In this document: positions 42,930 to 53,004 of the stretch, one piece after another
How the letters are laid out: every line of letters starts with the position of its first letter
Position numbering within the stretch: the first letter of the stretch is position 1
Assembly: GCA_902802045.1 (NCBI GenBank)
Contig: CADCKQ010000002.1
Span: 248,001 to 312,000 of the forward strand
Length of the DNA: 64,000 nt
From: Oscillospiraceae bacterium
Lineage (GTDB): Bacteria > Bacillota > Clostridia > Oscillospirales > Oscillospiraceae
Direction of reading: 5' to 3'
Made by a program: the position numbers and the translations under genes
Notes under the pieces: model-generated
What the model was told of the DNA's origin: nothing
Databases searched by the model: none
Seen by the model: only the letters and a program-made list of their open reading frames with translations

Positions 42930-43403
42930 TCAGTTTTTTGAAATATCCGAACTGTCTCTGAGGAGACTGTTCAGTTCATCTATGAATGAGTTGACATCTT
43001 TAAAGCTTCTGTATACAGAAGCAAATCTTACATAGCTGACCTCGTCGATTTCTTTCAGACGATCCATTACCATTTCGCCTATAGTGACGGATTTAACTTC
43101 CTTTTCAAGCCGTCCGCGGAGTTCAAGCTCGATATCGTCCGCAATTTTTTCAATGCTGTCCAACGCGACAGGTCTTTTCTCACATGCTCTCAGCATTCCG
43201 TTGATCAGTTTCATGCGGTCGAATGCCTGGCGGGTCCCGTCACGTTTTACAACATAGAGCGGCATGCTCTCTATCATCTCATATGTGGTAAATCTTTTTC
43301 CGCAGGAAAGGCACTCTCTTCTCCTCCTGATCCTGGCCCCCTCATCAGCAGGGCGTGAGTCTACGACTTTGTCTTCAAGATATCCGCAGTATGGGCATTT
43401 CAT
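42930..43403 (-). CDS. nrdR: Transcriptional repressor NrdR
   Basis: ATP/dATP-sensing repressor of ribonucleotide reductase genes. N-terminal zinc ribbon [18 protein letters not shown] with a second Cys pair in [12 protein letters not shown], then the ATP-cone ([16 protein letters not shown]). 157 residues. No ribonucleotide reductase gene is in the window. Confidence 0.96.
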   Translation of the reverse strand: MKCPYCGYLEDKVVDSRPADEGARIRRRRECLSCGKRFTTYEMIESMPLYVVKRDGTRQAFDRMKLINGMLRACEKRPVALDSIEKIADDIELELRGRLEKEVKSVTIGEMVMDRLKEIDEVSYVRFASVYRSFKDVNSFIDELNSLLRDSSDISKN

Positions 43404-43406
43404 GGC

Positions 43407-44009
43407 TTAGGTCTCCTTATTCAAACTATTTAAATATTCCGGGAGTTCTTCTCTCGTGAACATGATATTCAGAACACTCAGGAGTGCGTTTGTACTTAAG
43501 TATATCGGCAATCCAAGACTTTCAAGAAGTCTCTTCCTTATTTTAGAGCTGTTGTTTTTCCCTGAAAGACCGAGCAGATAAAGATCTTTTTTACTTATTT
43601 TCCCGAAAGATCCCTTGTCGGTGCTTTCATCCAGGAACGTGACCCCGGCTGTTTTCAGACTGCTTATGATCACATTTTCATCAAGGCCTTCTACACCGAG
43701 ATACCCTTCTTTTGAGGGCTTGTCTTTTCTTCTTTCTTTGCCTTTAACATTGGGTATATAAGCATTTTTGATCTTATCCTGCGGCACAAAGCTCTTGATG
43801 TAGTTTCTTATCTGGAAACCGGAAGCGTCACTGTCTGTGAGGATAACGATTCCTGAAATATCAGCTATTTTTTTAATCAGATTACGTTTCTGAGCGTCAT
43901 TGTAGATCCTGAACCCTGAGGTCTCAAAAATCTCCGTATCCAGAAAACTTTTGAGTTTCATCAGATCATATCTGCCTTCGACTATAACGGCTTCTTTTAT
44001 TCTATACAT
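43407..44009 (-). CDS. rnmV: Toprim-domain RNase M5-like protein
   Basis: Predicted ribonuclease M5-like maturase for 5S rRNA. The N-terminal Toprim domain has the acidic motifs VIVEGRYDLMKL and ILTDSDASGFQIR. The C-terminal DUF4093 region includes KISKKDLYLLGLSG. 200 residues, as in the family. In Bacillus rnmV pairs with ksgA; here it lies between holA (8-bp overlap) and nrdR. Confidence 0.85.
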   Translation of the reverse strand: MYRIKEAVIVEGRYDLMKLKSFLDTEIFETSGFRIYNDAQKRNLIKKIADISGIVILTDSDASGFQIRNYIKSFVPQDKIKNAYIPNVKGKERRKDKPSKEGYLGVEGLDENVIISSLKTAGVTFLDESTDKGSFGKISKKDLYLLGLSGKNNSSKIRKRLLESLGLPIYLSTNALLSVLNIMFTREELPEYLNSLNKET

Positions 44010-45048
44010 TGCAGAGATCGAGTATAAGGCTCTTAAGGATCGTCATCTCGTCATTGGCAGATGTCTTCAGCGAAAGATCCGCGTCTGCGCAAAGGATTAC
44101 GGCATTTGCAAGGTATTCGGCCGATATTCCTCTGCTTTTTGAAACGGACATTTTAGCCATATATTCACTGGAACCCGTATGCTGTATGACTTTTTTATAG
44201 TCGCCAGTCGTTTTTCCGCAGTACAGTCTCCGGAACTGCGATGCCAGAAGAGCAACGAAAGGTATAGCTTCAAAGGATGGCAAAGAAGTGATCTTTTGCA
44301 GATTGTCAAATGCGGCATTATAGTTTTTACTGACTATCTGATCTGTGAGTTTGAAAACATCCCCTTCATCGAGCATATCCGTAACAGCGTTGATATCATC
44401 CCTTGTAATGCTGTTTGTCCGGCTGTAAGCGGCAATTTTGTCGATTTCACTTATAATTGCTCTCATCGAAGTTCCGGACCGATCAATAAGATATGAGGCA
44501 TTTTGAGACGATATCTCTTTTTCATATGACGCGAATCGTTTGGATATCCATCTGATCAAAGAGGGTCTGTCCTGTTCCTTAAAAATCAGTTCTTTTCCGT
44601 TCTCCCGGAGATTCTTTATCAATTTAAGTCTGCTGTCGGGAGTCTGATGCGCATAGTAAAGTACAACTATACTGGAATACTCCGGAGGGTTTCTGAAGAT
44701 CTCAGCTATATTGTCTTTTTCAAAGTCTTCAAGTTTTCCGAAATCAACATTTCTGAGCTCGCAATATGACCTTTCGGACATGAAAGGCGGAGTTTCAATA
44801 AAATCCAGAAAAGCTTTTGTGTCAATTTCAGGTCCGTCGAAGCAGGCATATCCGAAGTCAGAGCTTCCGTCCGGGAGGCATCTGTTCAGGATCGAATTTG
44901 CAAACTGCCTCGATAAATAATCCTCGTCACCCCAAATCAGATAAAGGCTTTCCGGTCCTGACTTCTTCAGTTCAGAGAGGGCAGAAGCGTAGTTTGTACT
45001 TTCATCACGTTTATCCTGTTTTGATCTGTTGTAAGCCATTCTTTTCAA
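44002..45048 (-). CDS. holA: DNA polymerase III delta subunit
   Basis: Clamp-loader delta subunit. It begins with the delta-type SLYLIWGDEDYLSRQF near 35-50 and has the ISEIDKIAAYS and DMLDEGDVFKLTD regions. 348 residues. A TTG at 45048 overlaps the comEC stop (TTGA) and has AGGA 4 nt upstream. An ATG at 45039 is the alternative start and is 13 nt from AGGA, so I favour TTG with coupling. Confidence 0.9.
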   Translation of the reverse strand: MKRMAYNRSKQDKRDESTNYASALSELKKSGPESLYLIWGDEDYLSRQFANSILNRCLPDGSSDFGYACFDGPEIDTKAFLDFIETPPFMSERSYCELRNVDFGKLEDFEKDNIAEIFRNPPEYSSIVVLYYAHQTPDSRLKLIKNLRENGKELIFKEQDRPSLIRWISKRFASYEKEISSQNASYLIDRSGTSMRAIISEIDKIAAYSRTNSITRDDINAVTDMLDEGDVFKLTDQIVSKNYNAAFDNLQKITSLPSFEAIPFVALLASQFRRLYCGKTTGDYKKVIQHTGSSEYMAKMSVSKSRGISAEYLANAVILCADADLSLKTSANDEMTILKSLILDLCNV

Positions 45049-47327
45049 TCTATCCTGAAGCAGATATTCCCGTCTTTATCGGTACGGTATATCCTGCAGC
45101 CAGCATGTTCAAGCCGTTCCAGGGCTTCCGGAGCAGGATGACCGTATGTGTTAAAGCCTGTGCTGACCACAGCATATTCCGGTGATATTTTTTTCAAAAA
45201 ATCTGAGCCGCTCGAGTATTTTGATCCGTGGTGTCCTGCTACGAGCAGGTCAATATCTGGAATATGATGTCTGAATATAAGCTGTTCTTCTGACTCAGAG
45301 TTCGCATCACCGGTAACAAGTATCCTGAATCCGGCTGCATCTATAAGCATCATTATACAGCTTTCATTCTCACTGACTGCATCTCCATCCGGAGAATACA
45401 GAGAGATGCTAATATTATCGCATTCTATTTCAGCATCACTGCCAAGAAGAATTGTATTGACTCCGTTTCTTTCTGCCGAAGTCATTACAGTATCCAGCAT
45501 CTCATCATCATCCGGAACACTATCGGGAATGATCAGGTTTTCCACATCGACGATCTCTTCCAGGTATTCGACACCGTTGCAGTGGTCCGAATGAAGGTGG
45601 GTCAGAATGAGATAATCGGCTTTATGTCTTGCACATGAGCTCAGATAAGCGCCGGTGATTATCCCCGCATTTTCCGTTGTATATGTACTTCCGCAATCGA
45701 TCAGTATCGTCTTGTCTCCGGAATACAGAGCAAGGCTCTGGCCCTGACCGACATTTACAGTCGTGAAATACGCTTTGGGCGAAGAATAATAATATGACGA
45801 AAAAGCCGTGGCCCCTATAAAGATTCCGATTATTACGGTAATTCCCGCGGGAACCAAAACTGATTTTCTCTTTTTGCTGAAAATCAAATACAGTATGACA
45901 ATATATGAAAGGACAAGCCATATACCGTATATCCCGTTAATATAGACACAGCTGTAATTGAAATCAGAAAGCAGTTTTACGACACAGATAATATATCTCG
46001 CGAAATAAGATATGAATAACGCAATACCTTTTCCCAAAACAGGGATGATGCAGCCTGAAACACATGCCGCAAAACCGCCGATAAAGCATATGCTGACAGC
46101 CCAGAGACACAAAACATTAGTCAAAGGACTGATAACAGAAACAAACTTAAAGTGAACAGCCATCAGCGGTATCGAGAATACGAGAACACTCAGCGAACTG
46201 GCAGCAATCCCGGAAATATAGACAGCGAGTTTTGCAAATACTCCCTTTTTAGCCCTAAGTGAGGCGGTGAAGTTCTCGAATGCAGGAGAAACAAGCTGAA
46301 TTCCCGCCATTGCAGAGAAGGACAGCTGAAGACCTGTACCGGTAACAGCGTAAGGATTGACCGCAAGTATCAGCAGAAGAGCAAACGAAAGCGATGTCAG
46401 CGGATCGTTCTGTCTTTGAAGTACCGGTGCCAGAAGAAGTATGCTCATCATAACTGCGGCTCTTACAGCAGAAGCCGGAGTACCGGATATAAATACAAAT
46501 AACCAGACAACTGCTATAGAAAACAGAGAAGCCCTTCTGGTCCTGCCAAAAATAAATATGACTGCTCCCGCCAAAAACGAGATATGCAGGCCTGAGACAG
46601 CCACCGCATGCATAAGTCCCGCTCTGGACATCGACTGGTACAGAGAAACATCCCTGTAAAGATCTGTTTTATCTCCCAGAAGAAGAGATCTCATAAAGCT
46701 CTCCGTTTCTTCAGGAAATATAACGGAGATCTCATTTTTCAATGCAGCAGAGATGATCTTCGGGAAATATCTGACCGGAGTGATCGTATGCTCTTTAAAA
46801 AGCTTCACCCTGCTTTGAGAAGTTCCTGTAACAAAAATATCCCTGGCAGAATAAGTATAGTTTGTTCTGCCGTATAAGACACGGGCATCTCTGAATCTGA
46901 CCCTTAAACCGATAACATTCCCGGGTCTGAGCGATTTCTCCGGAATTTCATCGTAGATATATAAAACAGATTTCAGGCCCTTGCATGTTCCGTCCAGTAT
47001 CTTAACGGATACCTTTTCGTACTCCTGATTCTTTTCAGGCAGATCCGATACTTCTGCTGTAATATACTCTGATCTTCCGTCTGATTTTGATGCTTTTACG
47101 GCAGTATTCTTATATGAAACACAGAACCTGAATATGCCGGAAGCTGCTCCAAGAAATAACAGAAATACGATCAGCAGTTTTCTGTTTTTCCTGCATAAGA
47201 TGAGCAGGCCTGCAGCGATCAGAAGACATATTACAGCAGATAAGATCAGATAGCCCGGACTCAGGAGATATGCACAGAGACAGCATGCCGCCGCAAAACC
47301 GAGGCTGAACCATGCAAGGTATCTCAC
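45045..47327 (-). CDS. comEC: ComEC/Rec2 DNA-uptake channel
   Basis: Membrane protein that takes up single-stranded DNA in natural competence. Two N-terminal membrane segments, a DUF4131/OB-like region, and the Competence domain with many segments (SRAGLMHAVAVSGLHISFL, then GTPASAVRAAVMMS) are followed by a metallo-beta-lactamase domain (HLHSDHCNG near 590; AGHHGSKYS). 760 residues, full length. No comEA or comEB is adjacent, so competence cannot be inferred from this alone. It is followed by holA, the usual order. Confidence 0.93.
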   Translation of the reverse strand: MRYLAWFSLGFAAACCLCAYLLSPGYLILSAVICLLIAAGLLILCRKNRKLLIVFLLFLGAASGIFRFCVSYKNTAVKASKSDGRSEYITAEVSDLPEKNQEYEKVSVKILDGTCKGLKSVLYIYDEIPEKSLRPGNVIGLRVRFRDARVLYGRTNYTYSARDIFVTGTSQSRVKLFKEHTITPVRYFPKIISAALKNEISVIFPEETESFMRSLLLGDKTDLYRDVSLYQSMSRAGLMHAVAVSGLHISFLAGAVIFIFGRTRRASLFSIAVVWLFVFISGTPASAVRAAVMMSILLLAPVLQRQNDPLTSLSFALLLILAVNPYAVTGTGLQLSFSAMAGIQLVSPAFENFTASLRAKKGVFAKLAVYISGIAASSLSVLVFSIPLMAVHFKFVSVISPLTNVLCLWAVSICFIGGFAACVSGCIIPVLGKGIALFISYFARYIICVVKLLSDFNYSCVYINGIYGIWLVLSYIVILYLIFSKKRKSVLVPAGITVIIGIFIGATAFSSYYYSSPKAYFTTVNVGQGQSLALYSGDKTILIDCGSTYTTENAGIITGAYLSSCARHKADYLILTHLHSDHCNGVEYLEEIVDVENLIIPDSVPDDDEMLDTVMTSAERNGVNTILLGSDAEIECDNISISLYSPDGDAVSENESCIMMLIDAAGFRILVTGDANSESEEQLIFRHHIPDIDLLVAGHHGSKYSSGSDFLKKISPEYAVVSTGFNTYGHPAPEALERLEHAGCRIYRTDKDGNICFRID

Positions 47328-47333
47328 GGCATC

Positions 47334-47678
47334 TTAAATTATTTTGTCAGAGAGTTTCTTTCCGCCAAGTATATGAAAATGAAGATGCATTACGGTTTGT
47401 CCGCCGTCTTCACCGCAGTTGTTTATTACTCTGAAGCCTTCAAGGCCGAGGGAATCTGCGATCTTTTTAACAGCCTCAAAGCATTTTGCAACATATAAAG
47501 AATTGCTGTCGTCGATCTCCAGAGCTGAAGCAATATGCGTCTTCGGAACAACGATGACATGTACCGGAGCCTGAGGATTTATATCATTGAAAGCATAGCA
47601 GTATTCGTCTTCATATACTTTGGTGCTGGGAATAACACCCTCAATGATCTTACAGAAAAGACAATTATCATCTAACAT
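47334..47678 (-). CDS. HIT-family nucleotide hydrolase (HinT-like)
   Basis: A 114-residue histidine-triad protein. The start FCKIIEG and the triad HLHFHILGG near the end are diagnostic. It hydrolyses AMP-linked phosphoramidates in known members. It lies 1 bp after alaS and 6 bp before comEC. Confidence 0.93.
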   Translation of the reverse strand: MLDDNCLFCKIIEGVIPSTKVYEDEYCYAFNDINPQAPVHVIVVPKTHIASALEIDDSNSLYVAKCFEAVKKIADSLGLEGFRVINNCGEDGGQTVMHLHFHILGGKKLSDKII

Positions 47679-47679
47679 T

Positions 47680-50322
47680 CTATTTACCTCCTGAACATTT
47701 TACACAATCGCAAACAGCAGACATTGCCTCATCAAGCTTTCCGGAATCGGTTCCGCCGCCCATTGCACTGTCAGCTTTTCCTCCGCCCTTACCTCCGATT
47801 ATCGGACATATTCTCTTAATGATCTGTCCTGCATTGTAACCCGCGGCAACAGCGTCCTTTCCGCATACAACAAGAATCGATACTTTTTCATTTGCAGCAA
47901 GGGAAATAACGGCAACAACGGATCCATCCCTGTCTCTGAGCATGTCTCCGAGTTTTCTCATCGAATTTGCATCACCTTCGGTTAGTTTTGCCGTAACAAC
48001 ATGAGCATCACCTATCGAGACTGCATTCTTGAGTATCATATCCACAGCAGCTCCGGTCTCTTTGCTCCTGAGACTTTCAATAAGCTGCTTCTGTTCTTTG
48101 AGCTCAGCATTCATCTGCTCAAGCTTTGAAAGGATATTCTGGGGAGATGACTTCAGGAATGCAGAGATCTCAGCTATTTCCAGGAGGGACTCGTTAAGGG
48201 CTTTCAGCGTTTCAAGTCCTGTAACTGCTTCTATTCTTCTGACTCCGGAAGCAACGCTTCCTTCAGAAACTATATGGAAAGATCCGATGTTTGAAGAATT
48301 ATCGACATGAGTACCGCCGCAGAGCTCACGGCTGTAATCACCGATACTTAATACTCTTACGAACTCACCGTATTTCTCACCGAACAGAGCTGTAGCTCCT
48401 GACCTCATGGCTTCATTGACGTTCATGACTTCAGTATGAACAGGAAGAGCTGAGAGGATCACGTCGTTTACCTCTTTCTCTATATTCCTGATATCGTCAT
48501 CTGAAAGTGCGCTGAAATGTGTGAAATCGAATCTGAGCCGGTCTGCCTCAACAAGTGAACCCGCCTGATGCACATGGTCACCGCATGCATTTACAAGAGC
48601 CTTCTGCAGGATATGAGTCGCACTGTGGGCTCTTCGAATTGCAGTTCTTCTTTCAATATCGTATTCAGAAGTGCATTCGTCTCCGACCTCCACAATGCCG
48701 GACAGGACTTTAGCGTAATGCATATATTTCCCGCCCTTATTCTTCTTAACGTCATTGACCTCTAAAATGAATTTATCCGAATAGATCTTACCGTGATCTC
48801 CGACCTGTCCGCCCATTTCTGCATACATAACAGTCTTGTCGAGCACGACAATAATATCCATACCTGCAGCCGCCATTGGAGTCTTTTCTCCGTCAGATAC
48901 AATGGAAAGAACTCTGGACTCACAGCTGGAATTGTCATACCCCAGAAATTCTGTATCCGGGATCTCCTTGCCGAATTCGACACCTGCCCAACCCAGATCG
49001 CCGAGAGCTTCTCTTGCCTTTCTTGCTCTCTGTTTCTGTTCCTCCATATAGGATGCGAATCCCTGTTCATCAACGGTCATCCCGTTTTCTTCGCACATAT
49101 CTGTTGTAATATCGAGCGGGAAACCGTAGGTATCATAGAGCTTGAAAGCATCAGCGCCGGAAAGCTCTTTAATTCCTTCTGCCTTATGTTCCTCTATGAG
49201 CTCATTGCACATCTTCATTCCGGCATCAAGAGTCTTGCCAAAGCTTTCTTCCTCTGCTTTTAAAACCTTAATGATATAGGACACCTTTGACCTGAGCTCG
49301 GGATACTGGATCTCATTCTGTTCAACAACAGTTTCGACCACCTTCCAGAGGAACGGATCCTTAACACCAAGGCGTCTTCCGTGTCTGGCAGCTCGTCTTA
49401 TCAGTCTCCTGAGAACATAGCCTCTCCCGAGGTTTGAAGGAAGTATTCCGTCAGATATCATAAATACAGCTGATCTGATATGGTCGGTAATAACTCTGAG
49501 GGAAACGTCGGTATCATGATCCTGCTCATAATATGCTCCGGTAAGTTCGCTCACTTTATTGGTGATATTCATGACAGTATCCACATCAAAAAGCGAATCG
49601 ACATCCTGGCAGACAACGGCAAGTCTCTCCAGACCCATACCCGTATCTATGTTTTTCTGTTTGAGTTCCGTATAGTTGTTGTTACCGTCATTGTCAAACT
49701 GGGAAAATACTATGTTCCAGACTTCCATATAACGGTCGCAGTCACATCCGACAGTGCAGCTGGGTTTGCCGCAACCGTACTTCTCGCCCCTGTCATAGTA
49801 GATCTCACTGCAAGGCCCGCACGGGCCTGCGCCGTGCTCCCAGAAATTGTCTTCCTTTCCGAACTTGAATATCCTCTCCTTGGAGATCCCCATCTCCTCA
49901 TTCCAGATACGGAAAGCCTCATCATCATCAACATAAACAGAGGGATAGAGTCTGTCCGGATCGAGACCGACCCACTCAGGTGAGGTCAGAAATTCCCAGC
50001 CCCAATGGATCGCTTCAGTCTTGAAATAATCTCCGAAGCTGAAATTTCCGAGCATCTCAAAATATGTGCCGTGTCTGGCAGTCTTACCGATGTTCTCAAT
50101 ATCGCCGGTCCTTATGCATTTCTGACAAGTACATACCCTGTGCCTCGGCGGCTCCTGTTCACCCTTGAAATACGGCTTCATAGGCGCCATACCTGAGTTT
50201 ATTATCAAAAGGCTGGCGTCATTTTGCGGAATGAGCGAGAAGCTCGGAAGACGCAAATGGCCTTTTGTTTCAAAAAAGCTTAAAAACATTTCTCTCAGCT
50301 GGTTTAATCCGAATTTTTCCAT
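47680..50322 (-). CDS. alaS: Alanyl-tRNA synthetase
   Basis: Class II synthetase charging tRNA-Ala. Catalytic part: FLSFFETKGH, INSGMAPMKPYF and the GxGxER-like GMGLERLA. Editing domain: HSATHILQKAL and the CGGTHVDNSSNIG metal site. C-terminal C-Ala domain ends with GGGKADSAMGGG. 880 residues. A short 26-bp gap precedes it, so no T-box leader, unlike valS here. Confidence 0.97.
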   Translation of the reverse strand: MEKFGLNQLREMFLSFFETKGHLRLPSFSLIPQNDASLLIINSGMAPMKPYFKGEQEPPRHRVCTCQKCIRTGDIENIGKTARHGTYFEMLGNFSFGDYFKTEAIHWGWEFLTSPEWVGLDPDRLYPSVYVDDDEAFRIWNEEMGISKERIFKFGKEDNFWEHGAGPCGPCSEIYYDRGEKYGCGKPSCTVGCDCDRYMEVWNIVFSQFDNDGNNNYTELKQKNIDTGMGLERLAVVCQDVDSLFDVDTVMNITNKVSELTGAYYEQDHDTDVSLRVITDHIRSAVFMISDGILPSNLGRGYVLRRLIRRAARHGRRLGVKDPFLWKVVETVVEQNEIQYPELRSKVSYIIKVLKAEEESFGKTLDAGMKMCNELIEEHKAEGIKELSGADAFKLYDTYGFPLDITTDMCEENGMTVDEQGFASYMEEQKQRARKAREALGDLGWAGVEFGKEIPDTEFLGYDNSSCESRVLSIVSDGEKTPMAAAGMDIIVVLDKTVMYAEMGGQVGDHGKIYSDKFILEVNDVKKNKGGKYMHYAKVLSGIVEVGDECTSEYDIERRTAIRRAHSATHILQKALVNACGDHVHQAGSLVEADRLRFDFTHFSALSDDDIRNIEKEVNDVILSALPVHTEVMNVNEAMRSGATALFGEKYGEFVRVLSIGDYSRELCGGTHVDNSSNIGSFHIVSEGSVASGVRRIEAVTGLETLKALNESLLEIAEISAFLKSSPQNILSKLEQMNAELKEQKQLIESLRSKETGAAVDMILKNAVSIGDAHVVTAKLTEGDANSMRKLGDMLRDRDGSVVAVISLAANEKVSILVVCGKDAVAAGYNAGQIIKRICPIIGGKGGGKADSAMGGGTDSGKLDEAMSAVCDCVKCSGGK

Positions 50323-50348
50323 CTTTATTATCTCCGTATGTTGAAATT

Positions 50349-51554
50349 TTACTGTTTTGGTTTTCTGACTATTGAGAGTCTCGGCGCTTCTGCAGGAAGC
50401 TTCATTTTTAGCTCCATCATGGCATGGGGCGTATTATTTATCTCATTTGCTTCCCCGTCATAAATATGGTCAGCTTTAAAAGACAAGGGCCTTTCACCGG
50501 GAATCAGAAGTTCAAGAAGATCACCCTTAGAGAACTTGTTTCTCTGTGAGAGAACTGCATTTCCCTCCACATCACAGCTTTCTACAACGGCTGCGATATC
50601 GGCATCCTGCGTATAACTTGAATTGCCGTAGCTCTGACCGGGGTACGAATAGTAAAAACCTGTCGAATACGGCCTGTGGCTCACTTTTTCGGTCTCACTT
50701 ACCCAGACCGGATCAAGCTCTTCCCCGTTAAGATAAGCATCCAGTGCATGTCTGTATGCATTTGCTGTAACAGCAGTATAGTAAGCGGATTTCATCCTGC
50801 CTTCTATCTTGAATGAATCGATTCCGGCATCGGCAAGATCGGCTATATGTTCTATCATACACATGTCCCGGGAATTCAGAATGTGTGTTCCGCCGTCTTC
50901 TGAAATCTCAAAATACTCACCCGGCCGCTTCTCTTCAACAAGATGATATTTCCATCTGCATGGCTGGGCACACTCTCCGCGGTTTGCATCTCTTCCGGCC
51001 ATATAGTTTGAGAGCAGACACCTTCCGGAGAATGATACGCACATTGCTCCGTGAACAAAAGCTTCGAGTTTGAGTTTCTCGGGTACCGCCTGCCTGATCA
51101 TCTCGATCTCTTTGATCGATGTCTCTCTGGCCAATACGACAGTATCTGCACCCGTGTCATAGAGAAACTTTGCGGTTTCGCTGTTGATTACTCCGAACTG
51201 GGTACTGACATGTATCCCGATACCGGGAGCATAACGTTTTGCAAGACTCATGACCCCGAGATCGGCTATGATAAGAGCATCTGCGCCGATGCTGTTAAGG
51301 AATTCAAGATACGGGGGAAGCTTGTTCAGCTCATATTCTCTTGGAAGAGTATTGCATGTGACATATATCTTTCTTCCTTTTGAATGAGCATATGAAACAG
51401 CCTTTTCAAGTTCTTCATCGCTGAAATTTACTGCTGCAGCCCTCATTCCAAACATGGTTCCTGCCAGATACACGGCATCTGCTCCGTATGCTATGGCCAT
51501 TTCCAGGCGTTCGAAATCTCCCGCAGGGCAAAGAAGCTCAAGATCTTTATTCAT
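50349..51554 (-). CDS. Peptidase U32 family protein
   Basis: U32 family (related to RlhA and YrrO) that often acts in RNA hydroxylation. The start region is LELLCPAGDFERLEMAIAYGADAVY, with the Cys cluster in HGAMCVSFSGRCLLSNYMAGRDANRGECAQPCRW (in pieces) and KIEGRMKSAYYTA. 401 residues. I use ATG 51554, one base after the mltG stop (TGATATG), rather than an upstream in-frame start inside mltG. Catalytic activity as a peptidase is doubtful. Confidence 0.88.
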   Translation of the reverse strand: MNKDLELLCPAGDFERLEMAIAYGADAVYLAGTMFGMRAAAVNFSDEELEKAVSYAHSKGRKIYVTCNTLPREYELNKLPPYLEFLNSIGADALIIADLGVMSLAKRYAPGIGIHVSTQFGVINSETAKFLYDTGADTVVLARETSIKEIEMIRQAVPEKLKLEAFVHGAMCVSFSGRCLLSNYMAGRDANRGECAQPCRWKYHLVEEKRPGEYFEISEDGGTHILNSRDMCMIEHIADLADAGIDSFKIEGRMKSAYYTAVTANAYRHALDAYLNGEELDPVWVSETEKVSHRPYSTGFYYSYPGQSYGNSSYTQDADIAAVVESCDVEGNAVLSQRNKFSKGDLLELLIPGERPLSFKADHIYDGEANEINNTPHAMMELKMKLPAEAPRLSIVRKPKQ

Positions 51555-51555
51555 A

Positions 51556-52992
51556 TCAGCCCTGAGTCCCGGAAAATGCAAGGAACTGCTCATATGTCTG
51601 GAAGAATCTGTGTGTTCCGGATTCTTCGTCGAGTCTGTAGTACAGATAGTTTGTATCAGAGGGGTACAGTGCTGCATTTATTGAAGCAAGTCCGGGATTT
51701 GCTATAGGCGTGGGAGGAAGCCCCGAATAAATACGTGTATTGTAAGGTGAATCCTCTTCAAGCATATCCGCGTCAGGCTCGCCCTCATGATCAGGATGGA
51801 CATAGAGTATCGTCGCATCAATACCGAGCGTCATTCCGGTCCTGATCCTGTTATAAATAACTGAAGCGATCAGCTGCCGCTCATCATTATTGGCAGCTTC
51901 TTTTTCTATCATGGATGCAATATTGATGATCTCATCCATAGAATAACCCATTGACTCGGCTCTGGATTCCATATCATCGGTAACGCGGTAATTATAGTTT
52001 TCAAGGAACTTGTTGATCGCGCTTGAGGCCTGCATGCCGATATAGAACTGATATGTATCCGGGAACAGATAACCTTCAAGACGAGCAGCATCACCAAGCT
52101 TTTCAGGGTCAAGAAAATCATAATTGAAGCTGTAGTTTGCTGCGGCTTCCATCAGATCCGCATAAGAGGCGACGTCTTCTTCCTCCAGAGTCTTGAAGAT
52201 CTTATACATAGTATAGCCTTCAGGAATCGTAATATCGATCGTAAGGGTACCCCCTGCACCCTTTTGCATATTCTTGATGAGAGCGCGATAGTCGTAGGTC
52301 GATTTCAGCTCATAGAGTCCCGGGTCTATTTTGTTTGCCGCATGGGATATCTTACAGTAAAACTTAAACAGACTTTTGTACTCGATAAGACCTGCATCCT
52401 TGAGTGTGTCAGCCACATAATCTATATCGGCAACAGAGATATCCTCCGTTCCTTTCAAAACGCCGTCTTCATATTTATCAACGGTCTCAGACGAGATCAC
52501 TGATGTGGGAATGCTGATCGTAGCTGTAAAATCATCATTCCCGAGAGCCAGTACATCACTGGCAGCCATCCATGCCAGAACGGCCAGAACAATACTGATA
52601 CATGCTACAAACCCGAAATAAAGCAGACCGCCAAGACAGCCGGATCTGTATTCCCTGCTCTGTCTGACAGGCTGATAATCTCTCTCATCCTTTGGAGCTT
52701 CCTCTTCAGCCGGTTTTTTGCGTTTTACGTTTTCATCTTTCTTCTCGGGCTTATCGTCCTTATCCTTGAAGAGCATCTCATCAAGCTTTTTAGGGATATC
52801 GCGTATAGCTGTGGTTTTTTCGAGATTTTCCTTTGCATCGGGATCCGAGTCCTGCTTATCACCGAAGATCTCATCTTCAAATATGTTAAAATCCTCAAAG
52901 CCTGCCCCGGTGCCGCTCTCCTCAGGAATTTCTTCCTTTTTGCTGTCGGCACGTTCAAAGATCTCATTCAGTTTTTTAAGATCATCATTCAT
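51556..52992 (-). CDS. mltG: Endolytic murein transglycosylase MltG
   Basis: Membrane enzyme that cuts nascent glycan strands (YceG-like). A long charged cytoplasmic tail (about 1-120, Lys/Asp/Glu-rich) precedes one membrane segment (about 128-150), then LysM-like and catalytic domains. Catalytic Glu lies in NIASMIEKEAANNDERQLIASV; IYSGLPPTPIANPG is the conserved C-terminal signature. 478 residues. It follows tmk by 12 bp and precedes the U32 gene, as in many Clostridia. Confidence 0.93.
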   Translation of the reverse strand: MNDDLKKLNEIFERADSKKEEIPEESGTGAGFEDFNIFEDEIFGDKQDSDPDAKENLEKTTAIRDIPKKLDEMLFKDKDDKPEKKDENVKRKKPAEEEAPKDERDYQPVRQSREYRSGCLGGLLYFGFVACISIVLAVLAWMAASDVLALGNDDFTATISIPTSVISSETVDKYEDGVLKGTEDISVADIDYVADTLKDAGLIEYKSLFKFYCKISHAANKIDPGLYELKSTYDYRALIKNMQKGAGGTLTIDITIPEGYTMYKIFKTLEEEDVASYADLMEAAANYSFNYDFLDPEKLGDAARLEGYLFPDTYQFYIGMQASSAINKFLENYNYRVTDDMESRAESMGYSMDEIINIASMIEKEAANNDERQLIASVIYNRIRTGMTLGIDATILYVHPDHEGEPDADMLEEDSPYNTRIYSGLPPTPIANPGLASINAALYPSDTNYLYYRLDEESGTHRFFQTYEQFLAFSGTQG

Positions 52993-53004
52993 ATCATCAA
53001 AACA

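Noticed and set aside
50323..50348. T-box leader for alaS
   Set aside because: Only 26 bp separate alaS from its neighbour and no T-box sequence is present.
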